The position numbers were made by a program, and so were the translations under genes. The notes beneath the pieces are model-generated. The model ran no database searches, was not told where the DNA came from, and was given only the letters and a program-made list of their open reading frames with translations. Shown in pieces: positions 53,211-62,144 of a stretch of 64,000 bases of DNA. Numbering within the stretch: position 1 is the stretch's first letter; the number at the start of each line of letters is the position of its first letter. The DNA comes from Bradyrhizobium sp. ORS 278 (GTDB lineage: Bacteria > Pseudomonadota > Alphaproteobacteria > Rhizobiales > Xanthobacteraceae). The stretch lies in contig NC_009445.1 of assembly GCF_000026145.1 (NCBI RefSeq), positions 2,542,001 through 2,606,000 of the forward strand, given 5' to 3'.

Positions 53211-54714
53211 CATGCTCAACCTTGGTTGGAGCGGCGGGCAGGGTGAAGCGGAATGTCGCGCCGCCTGCCTCGTTGTTTTCGGCCCACATGCGCCCGCCAT
53301 GGGCCTCGATGATGGAACGGCTGATCGACAGGCCGACTCCCATTCCGGTATCCTTGGTGGTGAAGAAGGTCTTGAAAAGGTTGGGCATGACGTCGTCGTG
53401 GAACCCCGTCCCGGTATCCGAGACGGCGACCTCGATCAAGTCGTCGCCGACCCGGCGATTGGTCGCCGCGAGCTCGCGCCGCGCGGAATGCGACATCGCC
53501 TCGAGCGCGTTGCGAAACAGATTGACCAGCACCTGCTGGATCTGCACGCGGTCGGCCAGCACCAGGTCGGCATCCGGATTGAGCTGAAAGCGCAACTGGA
53601 CGTTCTGCTCGCGCGCGCCGGCAAGGCCGAGCGCTCCGGCTTCCTCGATCAGCTTCGACAGGCTTTCGACGCGCTTTTCCGATTCACCGCGCGAGACGAA
53701 GTCGCGCAGGCGGCGGATGATCTGGCCGGCGCGGATCGCCTGCTCGGCGGCGCGGTCCATCGCGCTTTCGATCTTCCCCGTGTTCGGATCGCTGCTGCCG
53801 GCGAGCAGCCGGCGCGAGCCCTTCATGTAGTTGCTGATGGCGGCGAGCGGCTGGTTGAGCTCGTGCGCCAGCGCCGAGGCCATCTCGCCCATCGCGCTGA
53901 GCCGCGAGACATGGACCAGCTCGGACTGCAGCTCGCGCAGCCGCGCCTGCGTCTGCTGATGCTCGGTGAGGTCATGGGCGAAGCCGGTGAAATAGGGCTT
54001 GCCGCCGGACTGCATCTCGCCGATCGACAGATGCATCGGGAAGGTCGTGCCGTCGCGCCGCAGCCCGGTCACGATACGGCCGATGCCGATGATGTGGCGC
54101 TCGCGGGTGCCGTGATAACGGGTGAGATAGCCGGCATGGCGCGAGCGGTCGGGCTCCGGCATCAGCTCGCTGACGTCGAGGCCGACCGCTTCCTCCTCGG
54201 TGTAGCCGAACATTCGCTCGGCCGCGGCGCTGAAGAACTGGATGATGCCGCCGCCGTCGATCACGATCATCGCGTCGGGCACGGTGTCGAGGATCGAGCG
54301 GAAGTGCTGCTCGCGCAGCCGCAACGCTTCCTCGAGCCGCTTCTCCTGGTCGATGTCCAGCGCGATGCCGCGCAGATGACGCGGCTGGCCGTCGTCGCCG
54401 GGCACCACGCCGGCAAGCACGCGAATCCAGTGTCCGCCGTTCGGCACCCTGAACGACATGTCGAACCAGGTGCCCTGGTGGCGCGCATGCTCGATCGCCG
54501 CTTCGACCGGGGCACGATCCTGGGCCCCGAGCAGGGCCAGGAAGGCCCCGTAAGTCACCGGCTGGTCTTGCGGGATCCCGAACAGCTTGCGCGTGGTCGC
54601 GGACCAGTAGAAGTCGCCGGTGGCGAAGTCGAGATCCCACGCGCCGAACCCCAACGCATGGGCATCTTCGGGACGGACGGACGCATCCGGAAAAGGTTGA
54701 GTGACGCCGCGCAC
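53203..54714 (-). CDS. fixL: Haem oxygen-sensor histidine kinase FixL
   Basis: A 503-residue soluble kinase with two PAS domains (about 20-125 and 137-255) and a kinase core. In the second PAS the haem ligand is His193 (RSRHAGY), with Arg199, Ile208 and the oxygen-contact Arg213 of HIIGIGR, matching B. japonicum His200, Arg206, Ile215 and Arg220. The phosphorylated His is His284 (ALAHELNQPL). The start is a GTG at 54714, which gives the usual length; no good ATG exists nearby. Low oxygen switches the kinase on toward FixJ, whose gene overlaps its end. A degenerate tandem repeat lies 40 bases upstream. Confidence 0.96.
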   Translation of the reverse strand: MRGVTQPFPDASVRPEDAHALGFGAWDLDFATGDFYWSATTRKLFGIPQDQPVTYGAFLALLGAQDRAPVEAAIEHARHQGTWFDMSFRVPNGGHWIRVLAGVVPGDDGQPRHLRGIALDIDQEKRLEEALRLREQHFRSILDTVPDAMIVIDGGGIIQFFSAAAERMFGYTEEEAVGLDVSELMPEPDRSRHAGYLTRYHGTRERHIIGIGRIVTGLRRDGTTFPMHLSIGEMQSGGKPYFTGFAHDLTEHQQTQARLRELQSELVHVSRLSAMGEMASALAHELNQPLAAISNYMKGSRRLLAGSSDPNTGKIESAMDRAAEQAIRAGQIIRRLRDFVSRGESEKRVESLSKLIEEAGALGLAGAREQNVQLRFQLNPDADLVLADRVQIQQVLVNLFRNALEAMSHSARRELAATNRRVGDDLIEVAVSDTGTGFHDDVMPNLFKTFFTTKDTGMGVGLSISRSIIEAHGGRMWAENNEAGGATFRFTLPAAPTKVEHDG

Positions 54715-54754
54715 TTCAAGACTTTCGAATCGATTCGCCGTGGTTCAGAGAGAA

Positions 54755-54831
54755 GCCGTTTTGCCGAAAACCCGTGCTGCCAAAACCCGTTCTGCCGCAA
54801 GCCCACTTGCCGAGAGGCCGTCTTGCCGCCA
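54755..54831. repeat. Five degenerate tandem 15-16-bp units before fixL
   Basis: Units of the form G/C-CCGTNTTGCCGAAAA repeat at 54755, 54771, 54786, 54802 and 54817, alternating 16 and 15 bases, with shared CCG and TGCC cores. The array starts 41 bases from the fixL start codon, so it lies in the fixL leader or promoter. Confidence 0.65.
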
Positions 54832-54981
54832 CCGGGCCAGGGCGGCCGGGACGAGCCATTCTATACCAGATTGAGCCGTTGCCACCCGGGTTGACTTGAA
54901 CTTTGGTCCGAGAATTCAAGGCTTTCTCTGATTCCGACCGGTTCCATCGGGCGCTGGCTGTCCGAGTTCCACGGCCGCACC

Positions 54982-54995
54982 TTGATCTATCTCAT
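54982..54995 (+). promoter_or_regulatory. Near-consensus FixK box before the stress gene
   Basis: TTGATCTATCTCAT matches TTGA-N6-TCAA except for the last base. Its centre is 64 bases from the start codon, the same distance as in ccoN (63) and ccoG (64). Confidence 0.65.
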
Positions 54996-55052
54996 CACGG
55001 GGCGCGATTTCACCCCTAAGAGCTGCATGGAAGCATTGTTTGGAGAGGCGGG

Positions 55053-55886
55053 ATGACATTGGCGACTGTCATGGTGAGCCTTGCGTTCAACCAGCCGAAT
55101 GAAGCCCGCCTTCAGGTCGCAGCCGATCTCGCGGCCCGATTCGACGCGGGCTTGATGGGCGTTGCCGCCGCAGAATTTGCGCCGCCGCTGTATTTCACGA
55201 CCGGCGAGCAGGCTCAGGACCTCATCGAGCAGGGCGAAGCCGCCCTGCAGGCCAGGCTCGGCGAGCTCGAGCAGCAGTTCCGCGCGGTGATCGGCGATCG
55301 CGCCGCGCCGTTGAGCTGGCGCAGCGCGCTGGATTTTCCCGTCCGCCACGTGCTGGCACAGGCGCGTGCCGCCGACATCCTCGTCGCCGGCAGCATGCCC
55401 TCCGGCGTGTCCGATGCTTACGCGACCGCCAGTCCGAAGGACCTCGTGATGCAGGCCGGCCGGCCGCTGCTCGTGGTGCCGGATACCGCGAGCTGGCTGG
55501 ACCTCGGCACCGTCCTGGTGGCCTGGAAGGAGACGCCGGAGGCGCGACGCGCCGTCACCGATGCGCTGCCGCTGCTCGCCAAGGCAAGCGACGTGGTCGT
55601 CGTCGAGATCCTCGAGAACACCTCGGAATTCGACGCCTGCGAGGCGCGGCTCGACGATGTGGTTGCCTGGCTCGGCCGGCACGAGATCGTTGCCTCGGCC
55701 CGCGTCGAGGAGCCGGGGCAGGGGCGCAATGTCGCCGCGAGGCTCGACGCCGTCGCCGACGATCTCGCCGCGGGTCTCATCGTGGCCGGCGCCTATGGCC
55801 ATTCGCGCTTCCGCGAGCTCGTGCTGGGCGGCGTCACCGAGCATCTCGTGACACGCGCCGATCGCTGCGTGCTGCTGTCGCACTGA
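55053..55886 (+). CDS. Universal stress protein, tandem UspA domains
   Basis: A 277-residue cytoplasmic protein with two UspA-like halves (about 1-142 and 148-277). The second ends in the nucleotide-site pattern GAYGHSRFRELVLGGVTEHL, while the first has GSMPSGVSDAYATASPKDLV instead and may not bind ATP. It probably supports survival in low oxygen: a near-consensus FixK box stands 64 bases upstream, and the same gene position is occupied in related genomes. The CBS gene follows after 36 bases, likely co-transcribed. Confidence 0.88.
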   Translation: MTLATVMVSLAFNQPNEARLQVAADLAARFDAGLMGVAAAEFAPPLYFTTGEQAQDLIEQGEAALQARLGELEQQFRAVIGDRAAPLSWRSALDFPVRHVLAQARAADILVAGSMPSGVSDAYATASPKDLVMQAGRPLLVVPDTASWLDLGTVLVAWKETPEARRAVTDALPLLAKASDVVVVEILENTSEFDACEARLDDVVAWLGRHEIVASARVEEPGQGRNVAARLDAVADDLAAGLIVAGAYGHSRFRELVLGGVTEHLVTRADRCVLLSH

Positions 55887-55922
55887 ATTTCAACCGCTCC
55901 ATCCGAGAACAGGATTGCCGCC

Positions 55923-56348
55923 TTGTACAAATTTCTCGAGGACACCGCTGGCAGCTACATGACGCGGACCATCACCACCGTGACCCGCGAGACGACGATT
56001 CGCGAGCTCGGCGAGATGTTCGACCGCGACGATTTCAACACCTACCCCGTCGTCGAGAACGACGAGGTCATCGGCATCGTCACCAAGTTCGATGTGTTGA
56101 AGTGCTTCGCCTTCACGCCCAACCAGATGCTGCCGCGCTACAGCGACCTGATGAACCGGACGGTTGCCGATGTGATGACGTCCGAGTTCATCTATGTCAG
56201 GCCCGACACCAAGCTGACGCGCGTGCTGCAGCTGATGGTCGAGCACCGCATCCGCAGCCTTCCCGTGACCGACGGCGACAACCGCCTGGTCGGCATCATC
56301 GCCCGCGAGGACATCGTGCGGGCGCTCGCGGCGGCCGCCAAGGACTGA
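55923..56348 (+). CDS. CBS-domain pair protein of the fix cluster
   Basis: A 141-residue protein made of two CBS domains (MTRTITTVTRETTIRELGEM and VADVMTSEFIYVRPDTKLTR). The start is a TTG at 55923, supported by AGGA upstream and by the preserved N-terminal YKFLEDTAGSYM. It probably senses adenylate energy charge for a partner in the respiratory cluster. It follows the stress protein gene and is closed by a strong hairpin at 56400. Confidence 0.85.
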   Translation: MYKFLEDTAGSYMTRTITTVTRETTIRELGEMFDRDDFNTYPVVENDEVIGIVTKFDVLKCFAFTPNQMLPRYSDLMNRTVADVMTSEFIYVRPDTKLTRVLQLMVEHRIRSLPVTDGDNRLVGIIAREDIVRALAAAAKD

Positions 56349-56399
56349 CGGCGGACAGACGCCGCGCGCGGCCTCAACTGATACGGAAGTCTAAGACCG

Positions 56400-56436
56400 A
56401 CATCGTCCCGTACGCTCTCAGCGTGCGGGACGATGT
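56400..56436 (+). terminator. 17-bp hairpin between the CBS gene and ccoN
   Basis: ACATCGTCCCGTACGCT and AGCGTGCGGGACGATGT pair across three bases, with one G-U. It lies 51 bases past the CBS gene stop and isolates ccoN, which has its own FixK box. Confidence 0.8.
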
Positions 56437-56505
56437 GCTTGCGCGGTCTGCGCTGCGCTGAGTTCGGCAACATTCCGGCTGTTTACCGGCGAACCGGTCG
56501 CAAGG

Positions 56506-56519
56506 TTGATTTCGATCAA
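56506..56519 (+). promoter_or_regulatory. FixK box before ccoN
   Basis: TTGATTTCGATCAA is a perfect TTGA-N6-TCAA site centred 63 bases before the ccoN start. Confidence 0.92.
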
Positions 56520-56575
56520 TTCCACGTGTGGGCGATTATGGTTGCTGGTCTCGTGTTCTTTCAGCGAGATTCCGC

Positions 56576-58222
56576 ATGAGCGCGTCCTCACCCACAAAAT
56601 CCATGACCATCGGCGAGAGCGGGCTGACGCTCACTTTCGCCGTCACCGCCTTCTTGTGTATCTTCGCTGCGGCGAAGGCACTCGATACGGCCTTCGCGTT
56701 TCACGCCTCGCTCGCGGCTGCCGCCAGCGCGGCGTCCGTCTTCTTCATCCTCAACCGCTACTTCGAGCGCGGCGAGCTGCCGGCGCAGGAGATCAACGGC
56801 CGGCCGAACTACAATCTCGGCCCGATCAAGTTCTCCTCGTTCATGGCCATGTTCTGGGGCATCGCCGGCTTCGCCGTCGGCCTCATCATCGCCTCGCAGC
56901 TCGCCTGGCCGGCGCTGAACTTCGATCTGCCCTGGACCAGCTTCGGCCGCCTGCGGCCGCTGCACACCTCGGCGGTGATCTTCGCGTTCGGCGGCAACGT
57001 GCTGCTGGCGACGTCGTTCTACGTCGTGCAGCGCACCTGCCGCGTCCGCCTCGCCGGCGACCTCGCGCCGTGGTTCGTGGTGATCGGCTACAACTTCTTC
57101 ATCCTGATCGCGGGCACCGGCTATCTGCTGGGCGTCACCGAAGGCAAGGAGTACGCCGAGCCGGAGTGGTACTCGGATCTGTGGCTGACGATCGTCTGGG
57201 TGGTCTATCTGCTCGTCTTCCTGACGACGATCATCAAGCGCAAGGAGCCGCACATCTTCGTGGCGAACTGGTTCTACCTGGCCTTCATCGTCACGATCGC
57301 GGTGCTGCATCTCGGCAACAATCCGGCGCTTCCGGTGTCGTTCTTCGGCTCCAAGTCCTACATCGCCTGGGGCGGCGTGCAGGATGCGATGTTCCAGTGG
57401 TGGTACGGCCACAACGCGGTCGGCTTCTTCCTGACCGCCGGCTTCCTCGCCATCATGTACTACTTCATCCCGAAGCGGGCGGAGCGGCCGGTCTATTCCT
57501 ACCGGCTGTCGATCATCCACTTCTGGGCGCTGATCTTCCTCTACATCTGGGCCGGCCCGCACCACCTGCACTACACGGCGCTGCCGGACTGGACGCAGAC
57601 GCTCGGCATGACCTTCTCGATCATGCTGTGGATGCCCTCCTGGGGCGGCATGATCAACGGCCTGATGACCCTGTCGGGAGCGTGGGACAAGCTGCGGACC
57701 GACCCGGTGCTGCGCATGCTGGTCGTCTCGGTCGCCTTCTACGGCATGTCGACCTTCGAAGGTCCGATGATGTCGATCAAGGTGGTCAACTCGCTCAGCC
57801 ACTACACCGACTGGACCATCGGCCACGTGCACTCCGGTGCGCTCGGCTGGGTCGGCTTCGTGTCCTTCGGCGCGCTGTACTGCCTGGTGCCGTGGATCTG
57901 GAACCGCAAGGGTCTCTACAGCCTCAAGCTGGTGAACTGGCACTTCTGGACGGCCACGCTCGGCATCGTGCTCTACATCTCCGCGATGTGGGTCTCGGGC
58001 ATCCTGCAGGGTCTGATGTGGCGGTCCTACACGGCGCTCGGCTTCCTCGAATACTCCTTCATCGAGACCGTCGAGGCGATGCATCCCTTCTACATCATCC
58101 GTGCCGCCGGTGGCGCGCTGTTCCTGATCGGCTCACTCATCATGGCCTACAATCTCTGGATGACGGTCCGTGTCGGTGAGGAAGAGGTTCAGTCCCCCGT
58201 CGCCCTTCAGCCGGCGGAGTGA
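56576..58222 (+). CDS. ccoN: Cytochrome cbb3 oxidase subunit I
   Basis: A 548-residue, 12-helix haem-copper oxidase subunit (FixN). Recognisable His ligands lie in [38 protein letters not shown] and [13 protein letters not shown], binding haem b, haem b3 and copper B. It reduces oxygen with high affinity for respiration in nodules or other microaerobic places. The ATG at 56576 gives the known length of FixN. It is the first gene of ccoNOQP under the FixK box. The last residues ([14 protein letters not shown]) are variable. Confidence 0.97.
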   Translation: MSASSPTKSMTIGESGLTLTFAVTAFLCIFAAAKALDTAFAFHASLAAAASAASVFFILNRYFERGELPAQEINGRPNYNLGPIKFSSFMAMFWGIAGFAVGLIIASQLAWPALNFDLPWTSFGRLRPLHTSAVIFAFGGNVLLATSFYVVQRTCRVRLAGDLAPWFVVIGYNFFILIAGTGYLLGVTEGKEYAEPEWYSDLWLTIVWVVYLLVFLTTIIKRKEPHIFVANWFYLAFIVTIAVLHLGNNPALPVSFFGSKSYIAWGGVQDAMFQWWYGHNAVGFFLTAGFLAIMYYFIPKRAERPVYSYRLSIIHFWALIFLYIWAGPHHLHYTALPDWTQTLGMTFSIMLWMPSWGGMINGLMTLSGAWDKLRTDPVLRMLVVSVAFYGMSTFEGPMMSIKVVNSLSHYTDWTIGHVHSGALGWVGFVSFGALYCLVPWIWNRKGLYSLKLVNWHFWTATLGIVLYISAMWVSGILQGLMWRSYTALGFLEYSFIETVEAMHPFYIIRAAGGALFLIGSLIMAYNLWMTVRVGEEEVQSPVALQPAE

Positions 58223-58233
58223 GGTATCCAACC

Positions 58234-58968
58234 ATGTCATTCTGGCAACGACACCAAGTCTTCGAGAAGAACTCGATCATCCTGGTCATCGGCATCCTGC
58301 TGGTGATCGCGATCGGCGGCCTCGTCGAGATCACTCCGCTCTTCTACCTGAAGAGCACGATCGAGGCGGTCGACGGCGTGCGTCCCTACACGCCGCTGGA
58401 ATTGGCCGGCCGCAACATCTATGTCCGCGAGGGCTGCTATCTCTGCCACTCGCAGATGATCCGTCCGCTGCGTGACGAGGTGGAGCGCTACGGTCACTTC
58501 TCGCTCGCCGCGGAGAGCATGTACGACCACCCGTTCCAGTGGGGCTCCAAGCGCACGGGTCCTGACCTCGCCCGCGTCGGCAGCAAGTACTCCGACGACT
58601 GGCACGTCACCCATCTGACCAACCCGCGCGCCATCGTTCCGCAGTCGATCATGCCCGGCTATCCCTTCCTGAAGGAGACCGAGCTGAACGCCGACAACGT
58701 CGCCGATCATCTCAAGACGTTGCGGGCGGTGGGAGTGCCCTACACCGACGACCAGATCGCCAACGCCGCCGCCGATTTGAAGGCGCAGGTCGATCCGGAC
58801 GGTCCCGGCGCGGAGGCGCTCACCAAGCGCTATCCGAAGGCGGTGGTGCGCAACTTCGACGGCAAGGCGGGTGCGCCGACCGAAATGGATGCGCTGGTGG
58901 CTTACTTGCAGATGCTCGGCACCCTGGTGGACTTCAAGATCTACAACGAAAAAGCCAATCTGCGCTGA
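58234..58968 (+). CDS. ccoO: Cytochrome cbb3 oxidase subunit II (monohaem)
   Basis: A 244-residue protein with one N-terminal membrane anchor (residues 13-30) and a periplasmic haem c domain: Cys68-x2-Cys71-His72 in [18 protein letters not shown], with a later Met ligand in [10 protein letters not shown]. It carries electrons from CcoP to CcoN. GAGG precedes the ATG at 58234, 11 bases after the ccoN stop. Confidence 0.97.
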   Translation: MSFWQRHQVFEKNSIILVIGILLVIAIGGLVEITPLFYLKSTIEAVDGVRPYTPLELAGRNIYVREGCYLCHSQMIRPLRDEVERYGHFSLAAESMYDHPFQWGSKRTGPDLARVGSKYSDDWHVTHLTNPRAIVPQSIMPGYPFLKETELNADNVADHLKTLRAVGVPYTDDQIANAAADLKAQVDPDGPGAEALTKRYPKAVVRNFDGKAGAPTEMDALVAYLQMLGTLVDFKIYNEKANLR

Positions 58969-58986
58969 GATCGAGAGGCGAGCATC

Positions 58987-59151
58987 ATGAAACCCATCAT
59001 TGCCATCGAAAACATCGCGTCGTCACTCGTGACGACGCTGTGGACCCCGATCTTCTTCGCGATCTTCATCGCGATCGTGACCTATGCCCTCTGGCCTCGC
59101 AACAAGGCCGCTTTCGACGAGGCGGCGAGCATGCCGTTGCGGGAGGAGTAA
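58987..59151 (+). CDS. ccoQ: Cytochrome cbb3 oxidase small subunit
   Basis: A 54-residue protein (MKPIIAIENIASSLVTTLWT at the start) with one membrane helix (about residues 16-36) followed by WPRNKAAFDEAASMPLREE. CcoQ stabilises the CcoN-CcoO core and CcoP attachment. It lies 18 bases after ccoO and six before ccoP. Confidence 0.93.
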   Translation: MKPIIAIENIASSLVTTLWTPIFFAIFIAIVTYALWPRNKAAFDEAASMPLREE

Positions 59152-59157
59152 TTCAAC

Positions 59158-60030
59158 ATGGCTGACCATTCTGAAGTCGACAGCGTCTCCGGCACCGCCA
59201 CCACGGGCCATGCCTGGGACGGCATCAAGGAGCTCAACACGCCGCTGCCGCGGTGGTGGGTGATCACCTTCTACATCACCATCGTCTGGGCGATCGGCTA
59301 CTGGATCGTGTATCCGGCCTGGCCGACCATCACCAGCAACACCAAGGGCCTGTTCGGCTACTCGTCCCGCGCGGACGTGGCGGTCGAGCTCGCCAATCTC
59401 GAGAAGATCCGCGGTGACAAGATGGCGGCGCTGGCAACCGCCTCGCTCGCCGACATCGAGAAGGATCCGCAGATGCTGGCCCTGGCGCGTGCCAAGGGCA
59501 AGACCGTGTTCGGCGACAATTGCGCCGCCTGCCACGGGACGGGCGCTGCGGGAGCCAAGGGCTTCCCGAACCTGAACGACGACGACTGGCTGTGGGGTGG
59601 CTCGCTGGAGCAGATCCAGCAGACGCTGCTGTACGGCGTTCGCTCGGGTCACCCGAAGACTCGTGAAGGCCAGATGCTCGCCTTCGGCAAGGACGGAACG
59701 CTCAAGCCGGCGGAGATCATCACGGTCGCCAACTATGTCCGGTCGCTGTCGGGCCTGCCGACCCGCCAGGGCTATGACGCGGCCGCCGGCGCCAAGATCT
59801 TTGCCGAGAACTGCGTCGCCTGCCATGGCGACAACGCCAAGGGCAATCCGGAGGTCGGCGCGCCGAACCTTACGGACAAGATCTGGCTGTACGGCTCGGA
59901 CGAGGCGACCCTGATCGAGACCATCACCAATGGCCGCGCCGGTGTCATGCCGGCCTGGGAGGGCCGTCTCGACCCGACCACGATCAAGGCGATGGCGGTC
60001 TATGTCCACTCGCTGGGCGGGGGAAAGTAA
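59158..60030 (+). CDS. ccoP: Cytochrome cbb3 oxidase subunit III (dihaem)
   Basis: A 290-residue protein with an N-terminal membrane helix (residues 35-55, WWVITFYITIVWAIGYWIVY) and two cytochrome c domains: Cys122-x2-Cys125-His126 (CAACHGTGA) and Cys219-x2-Cys222-His223 (CVACHGDNA). It takes electrons from the bc1 complex or soluble cytochrome c. Last gene of ccoNOQP; the ccoG box follows 28 bases later. Confidence 0.97.
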   Translation: MADHSEVDSVSGTATTGHAWDGIKELNTPLPRWWVITFYITIVWAIGYWIVYPAWPTITSNTKGLFGYSSRADVAVELANLEKIRGDKMAALATASLADIEKDPQMLALARAKGKTVFGDNCAACHGTGAAGAKGFPNLNDDDWLWGGSLEQIQQTLLYGVRSGHPKTREGQMLAFGKDGTLKPAEIITVANYVRSLSGLPTRQGYDAAAGAKIFAENCVACHGDNAKGNPEVGAPNLTDKIWLYGSDEATLIETITNGRAGVMPAWEGRLDPTTIKAMAVYVHSLGGGK

Positions 60031-60058
60031 CGGAAATCCAACCGAACCTTCCCTTCAA

Positions 60059-60072
60059 TTGAGCTGGATCAA
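60059..60072 (+). promoter_or_regulatory. FixK box before ccoG
   Basis: TTGAGCTGGATCAA is a perfect TTGA-N6-TCAA site centred 64 bases before the ccoG start. Confidence 0.92.
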
Positions 60073-60129
60073 CTGCGCGGCCGGAGGTGGGCATACCTTC
60101 GGCCGCAACTGCGAGAAGACCCCCCAGCC

Positions 60130-61611
60130 ATGAATCAGACGGTAAATCCCGAGGACCTGAAGCCTCAAGAGGCGCAACAAGTGGACGACTACGGTCCGCT
60201 GTACGCGCCCACCAAGAAGGTCTACCCGCAGAGTGTCTCCGGTACGTTCCGGCGGATCAAATGGGGCCTGATGGGCGTCTGCCTCGGCGTCTATTACTTT
60301 CTGCCGTTCGTGCGCTGGAATCGCGGCCTCGGTGCGCCCGATCAGGCGGTGCTGATCGACTTCCCCAACCGCCGCTTCTATTTCTTCTTCATCGAGCTGT
60401 GGCCGCAGGAGGTGTATTATTTCACCGGCCTGCTGATCATTGCCGCGATCGCGCTGTTCCTGATGAACGCGATCGGCGGCCGCATCTGGTGCGGCTATCT
60501 CTGCCCGCAGACGGTCTGGACCGATCTGTTCTACGCCGTCGAGCGCCTGGTCGAGGGCGACCGGCGCGAACGGATGAAGAAGGATGCGTCGGACGATCCG
60601 ATGAAGCTGCAGCGGATCTCCGAGATCGTCCTCAAGCACTCGATCTGGCTCCTGATCGCCTGGTGGACTGGCGGCGCCTGGGTGCTCTACTTCAGCGATG
60701 CGCCGACCTTGGTGAAAGACCTCGTCACCTTCCAGGGCCCCCCGCTCGCCTATATCTGGATCGCGATCCTGACCGCGACGACCTACACGCTCGCCGGCTT
60801 CATGCGCGAGCAGGTCTGCGTCTACATGTGCCCGTGGCCGCGCATCCAGGCGGCACTGACCGACGAATGGGCCCTGAACGTCACCTATCGCTACGATCGC
60901 GGCGAGAACCGGATGTCGGTCAAGAAGGCCGCCGAATTGCGTGCGCTGGGCCAGCCGGCCGGCGACTGCATCGACTGCAAGCAATGCGTGGCGGTGTGCC
61001 CGACCGGCATCGACATCCGCGACGGCGCGCAGATGGACTGCATCCAGTGCGGCCTGTGCATCGACGCCTGCGACACGGTCATGACCAAGATCGGCCGCCC
61101 AACGCGGCTGATCGGCTATGACAACGATATCAACATCCATCGCCGCCAGGAAGGCAAGCCGCCGGTCTACAAGCTGGTCCGCGCCCGCACCGTTGCCTAT
61201 GCCGCGATCATCGCGGTGGTCGGCGGCGCCATGGTCTACAAGCTCGCGACCCGCTCGCTGCTCGACGTCAACGTGCTGCACGATCGCAACCCGATCGCGA
61301 TCAAGCTGTCCGACGGCTCGATCCGCAACGCCTATACGGTGCGCGTGCTCAACAAGCACGGCTTCGACCGCGTCATCGCCATCGACATCGAAGGCCCGGT
61401 CAACGCCACCGTGCACGTCGTCGGCACCGACTCGGTGACGCCCGACCGTCCGATGATCGTGATCGGCCGCGACCAGACCGAGGAGCTGCGGCTGCTCGTG
61501 ACCGCGCCGGAGGAGAGCAATCCCGACAAGTCGATCCCGGTGAAGTTCCACGTCACCGACATCGGTCTCGGCGTCGTCGCTTCCGCCACCGACAATTTCG
61601 TCAGCCCGTAG
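60130..61611 (+). CDS. ccoG: cbb3 oxidase accessory iron-sulfur protein
   Basis: A 493-residue membrane protein (FixG/RdxA). It has membrane helices around 45-60, 95-115, 170-185 and 205-225, CGYLCPQTVW and CVYMCPWPRIQ motifs, and two 4Fe-4S clusters with Cys280/283/286/290 and Cys304/307/310/314. A last helix near 360 and a C-terminal immunoglobulin-like domain follow. CcoG reduces copper(II) for insertion into CcoN. It is the first gene of ccoGHI under its own FixK box. Confidence 0.96.
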   Translation: MNQTVNPEDLKPQEAQQVDDYGPLYAPTKKVYPQSVSGTFRRIKWGLMGVCLGVYYFLPFVRWNRGLGAPDQAVLIDFPNRRFYFFFIELWPQEVYYFTGLLIIAAIALFLMNAIGGRIWCGYLCPQTVWTDLFYAVERLVEGDRRERMKKDASDDPMKLQRISEIVLKHSIWLLIAWWTGGAWVLYFSDAPTLVKDLVTFQGPPLAYIWIAILTATTYTLAGFMREQVCVYMCPWPRIQAALTDEWALNVTYRYDRGENRMSVKKAAELRALGQPAGDCIDCKQCVAVCPTGIDIRDGAQMDCIQCGLCIDACDTVMTKIGRPTRLIGYDNDINIHRRQEGKPPVYKLVRARTVAYAAIIAVVGGAMVYKLATRSLLDVNVLHDRNPIAIKLSDGSIRNAYTVRVLNKHGFDRVIAIDIEGPVNATVHVVGTDSVTPDRPMIVIGRDQTEELRLLVTAPEESNPDKSIPVKFHVTDIGLGVVASATDNFVSP

Positions 61612-61629
61612 TATCGAAGGAGCCCTTGC

Positions 61630-62130
61630 ATGGCCAGCCGTTCCCAACCGTCGTTCCAGCTGACCGGACGCATGGTGCTCGCGATGCTCCTGGGCTTCTT
61701 CGGGCTCGTGATAGGCGTCAACGTCACCATGATGAAGATGGCGATCTCGACCTTGCCCGGCACCGACGTCGACAGCGCCTACAGCGCGAGCCTCGGCTAC
61801 GAGAAGGAGATCGCGGCCGCGCGCGATCAGGAAGCGCGGCGCTGGAAGGTCGAGGCGCATGTCGAGCGGAGCGCCGCTGGGGCGGCGGTGGTGCAGGTCA
61901 ATGCGCGCGATGCCAGCGGCAATCCGATCTCGGGTCTGACATTTCAGGGGCGCCTCGAGCGGCCCGCCGATAAGCGCGCCGACCAGGAGGTCGATCTCGC
62001 CGAGATCGGCGGCGGCGTCTATCGCGGCACGGCGGAGGCGATCGCGCCGGGCCAGTGGGATCTCGTGCTCGAAGGTGATTCCAGCGGTCGGCGGCTGTTC
62101 CTGTCGAAGAACCGCGTGCTGCTGAACTGA
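61630..62130 (+). CDS. ccoH: cbb3 oxidase assembly protein FixH
   Basis: A 166-residue protein with one N-terminal membrane helix (residues 13-38, FGLVIGVNVTMMKMAISTL) and a beta-rich periplasmic domain (the FixH fold, ISGLTFQGRLERPADKRADQ). It assists maturation of cbb3 oxidase and contacts CcoN/CcoO during assembly. It begins 18 bases after ccoG and ends 14 bases before ccoI. Confidence 0.93.
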   Translation: MASRSQPSFQLTGRMVLAMLLGFFGLVIGVNVTMMKMAISTLPGTDVDSAYSASLGYEKEIAAARDQEARRWKVEAHVERSAAGAAVVQVNARDASGNPISGLTFQGRLERPADKRADQEVDLAEIGGGVYRGTAEAIAPGQWDLVLEGDSSGRRLFLSKNRVLLN

Positions 62131-62144
62131 AGGACTGACTGATC

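Larger units (their letters stand above)
54715..55052. other. Divergent regulatory region, fixL / universal stress gene
   Basis: These 338 bases carry the tandem repeat at 54755-54831 close to fixL, a near-perfect FixK box at 54982-54995 before the stress gene, and both promoters. I see no gene that I can support. Confidence 0.6.

Noticed and set aside
54716..54919. A 67-residue minus-strand frame upstream of fixL with GF-containing repeats (TGFGSTGF)
   Set aside because: The repeat in protein form merely reflects the DNA tandem repeat; there is no ribosome site. A leader peptide remains possible but unsupported.
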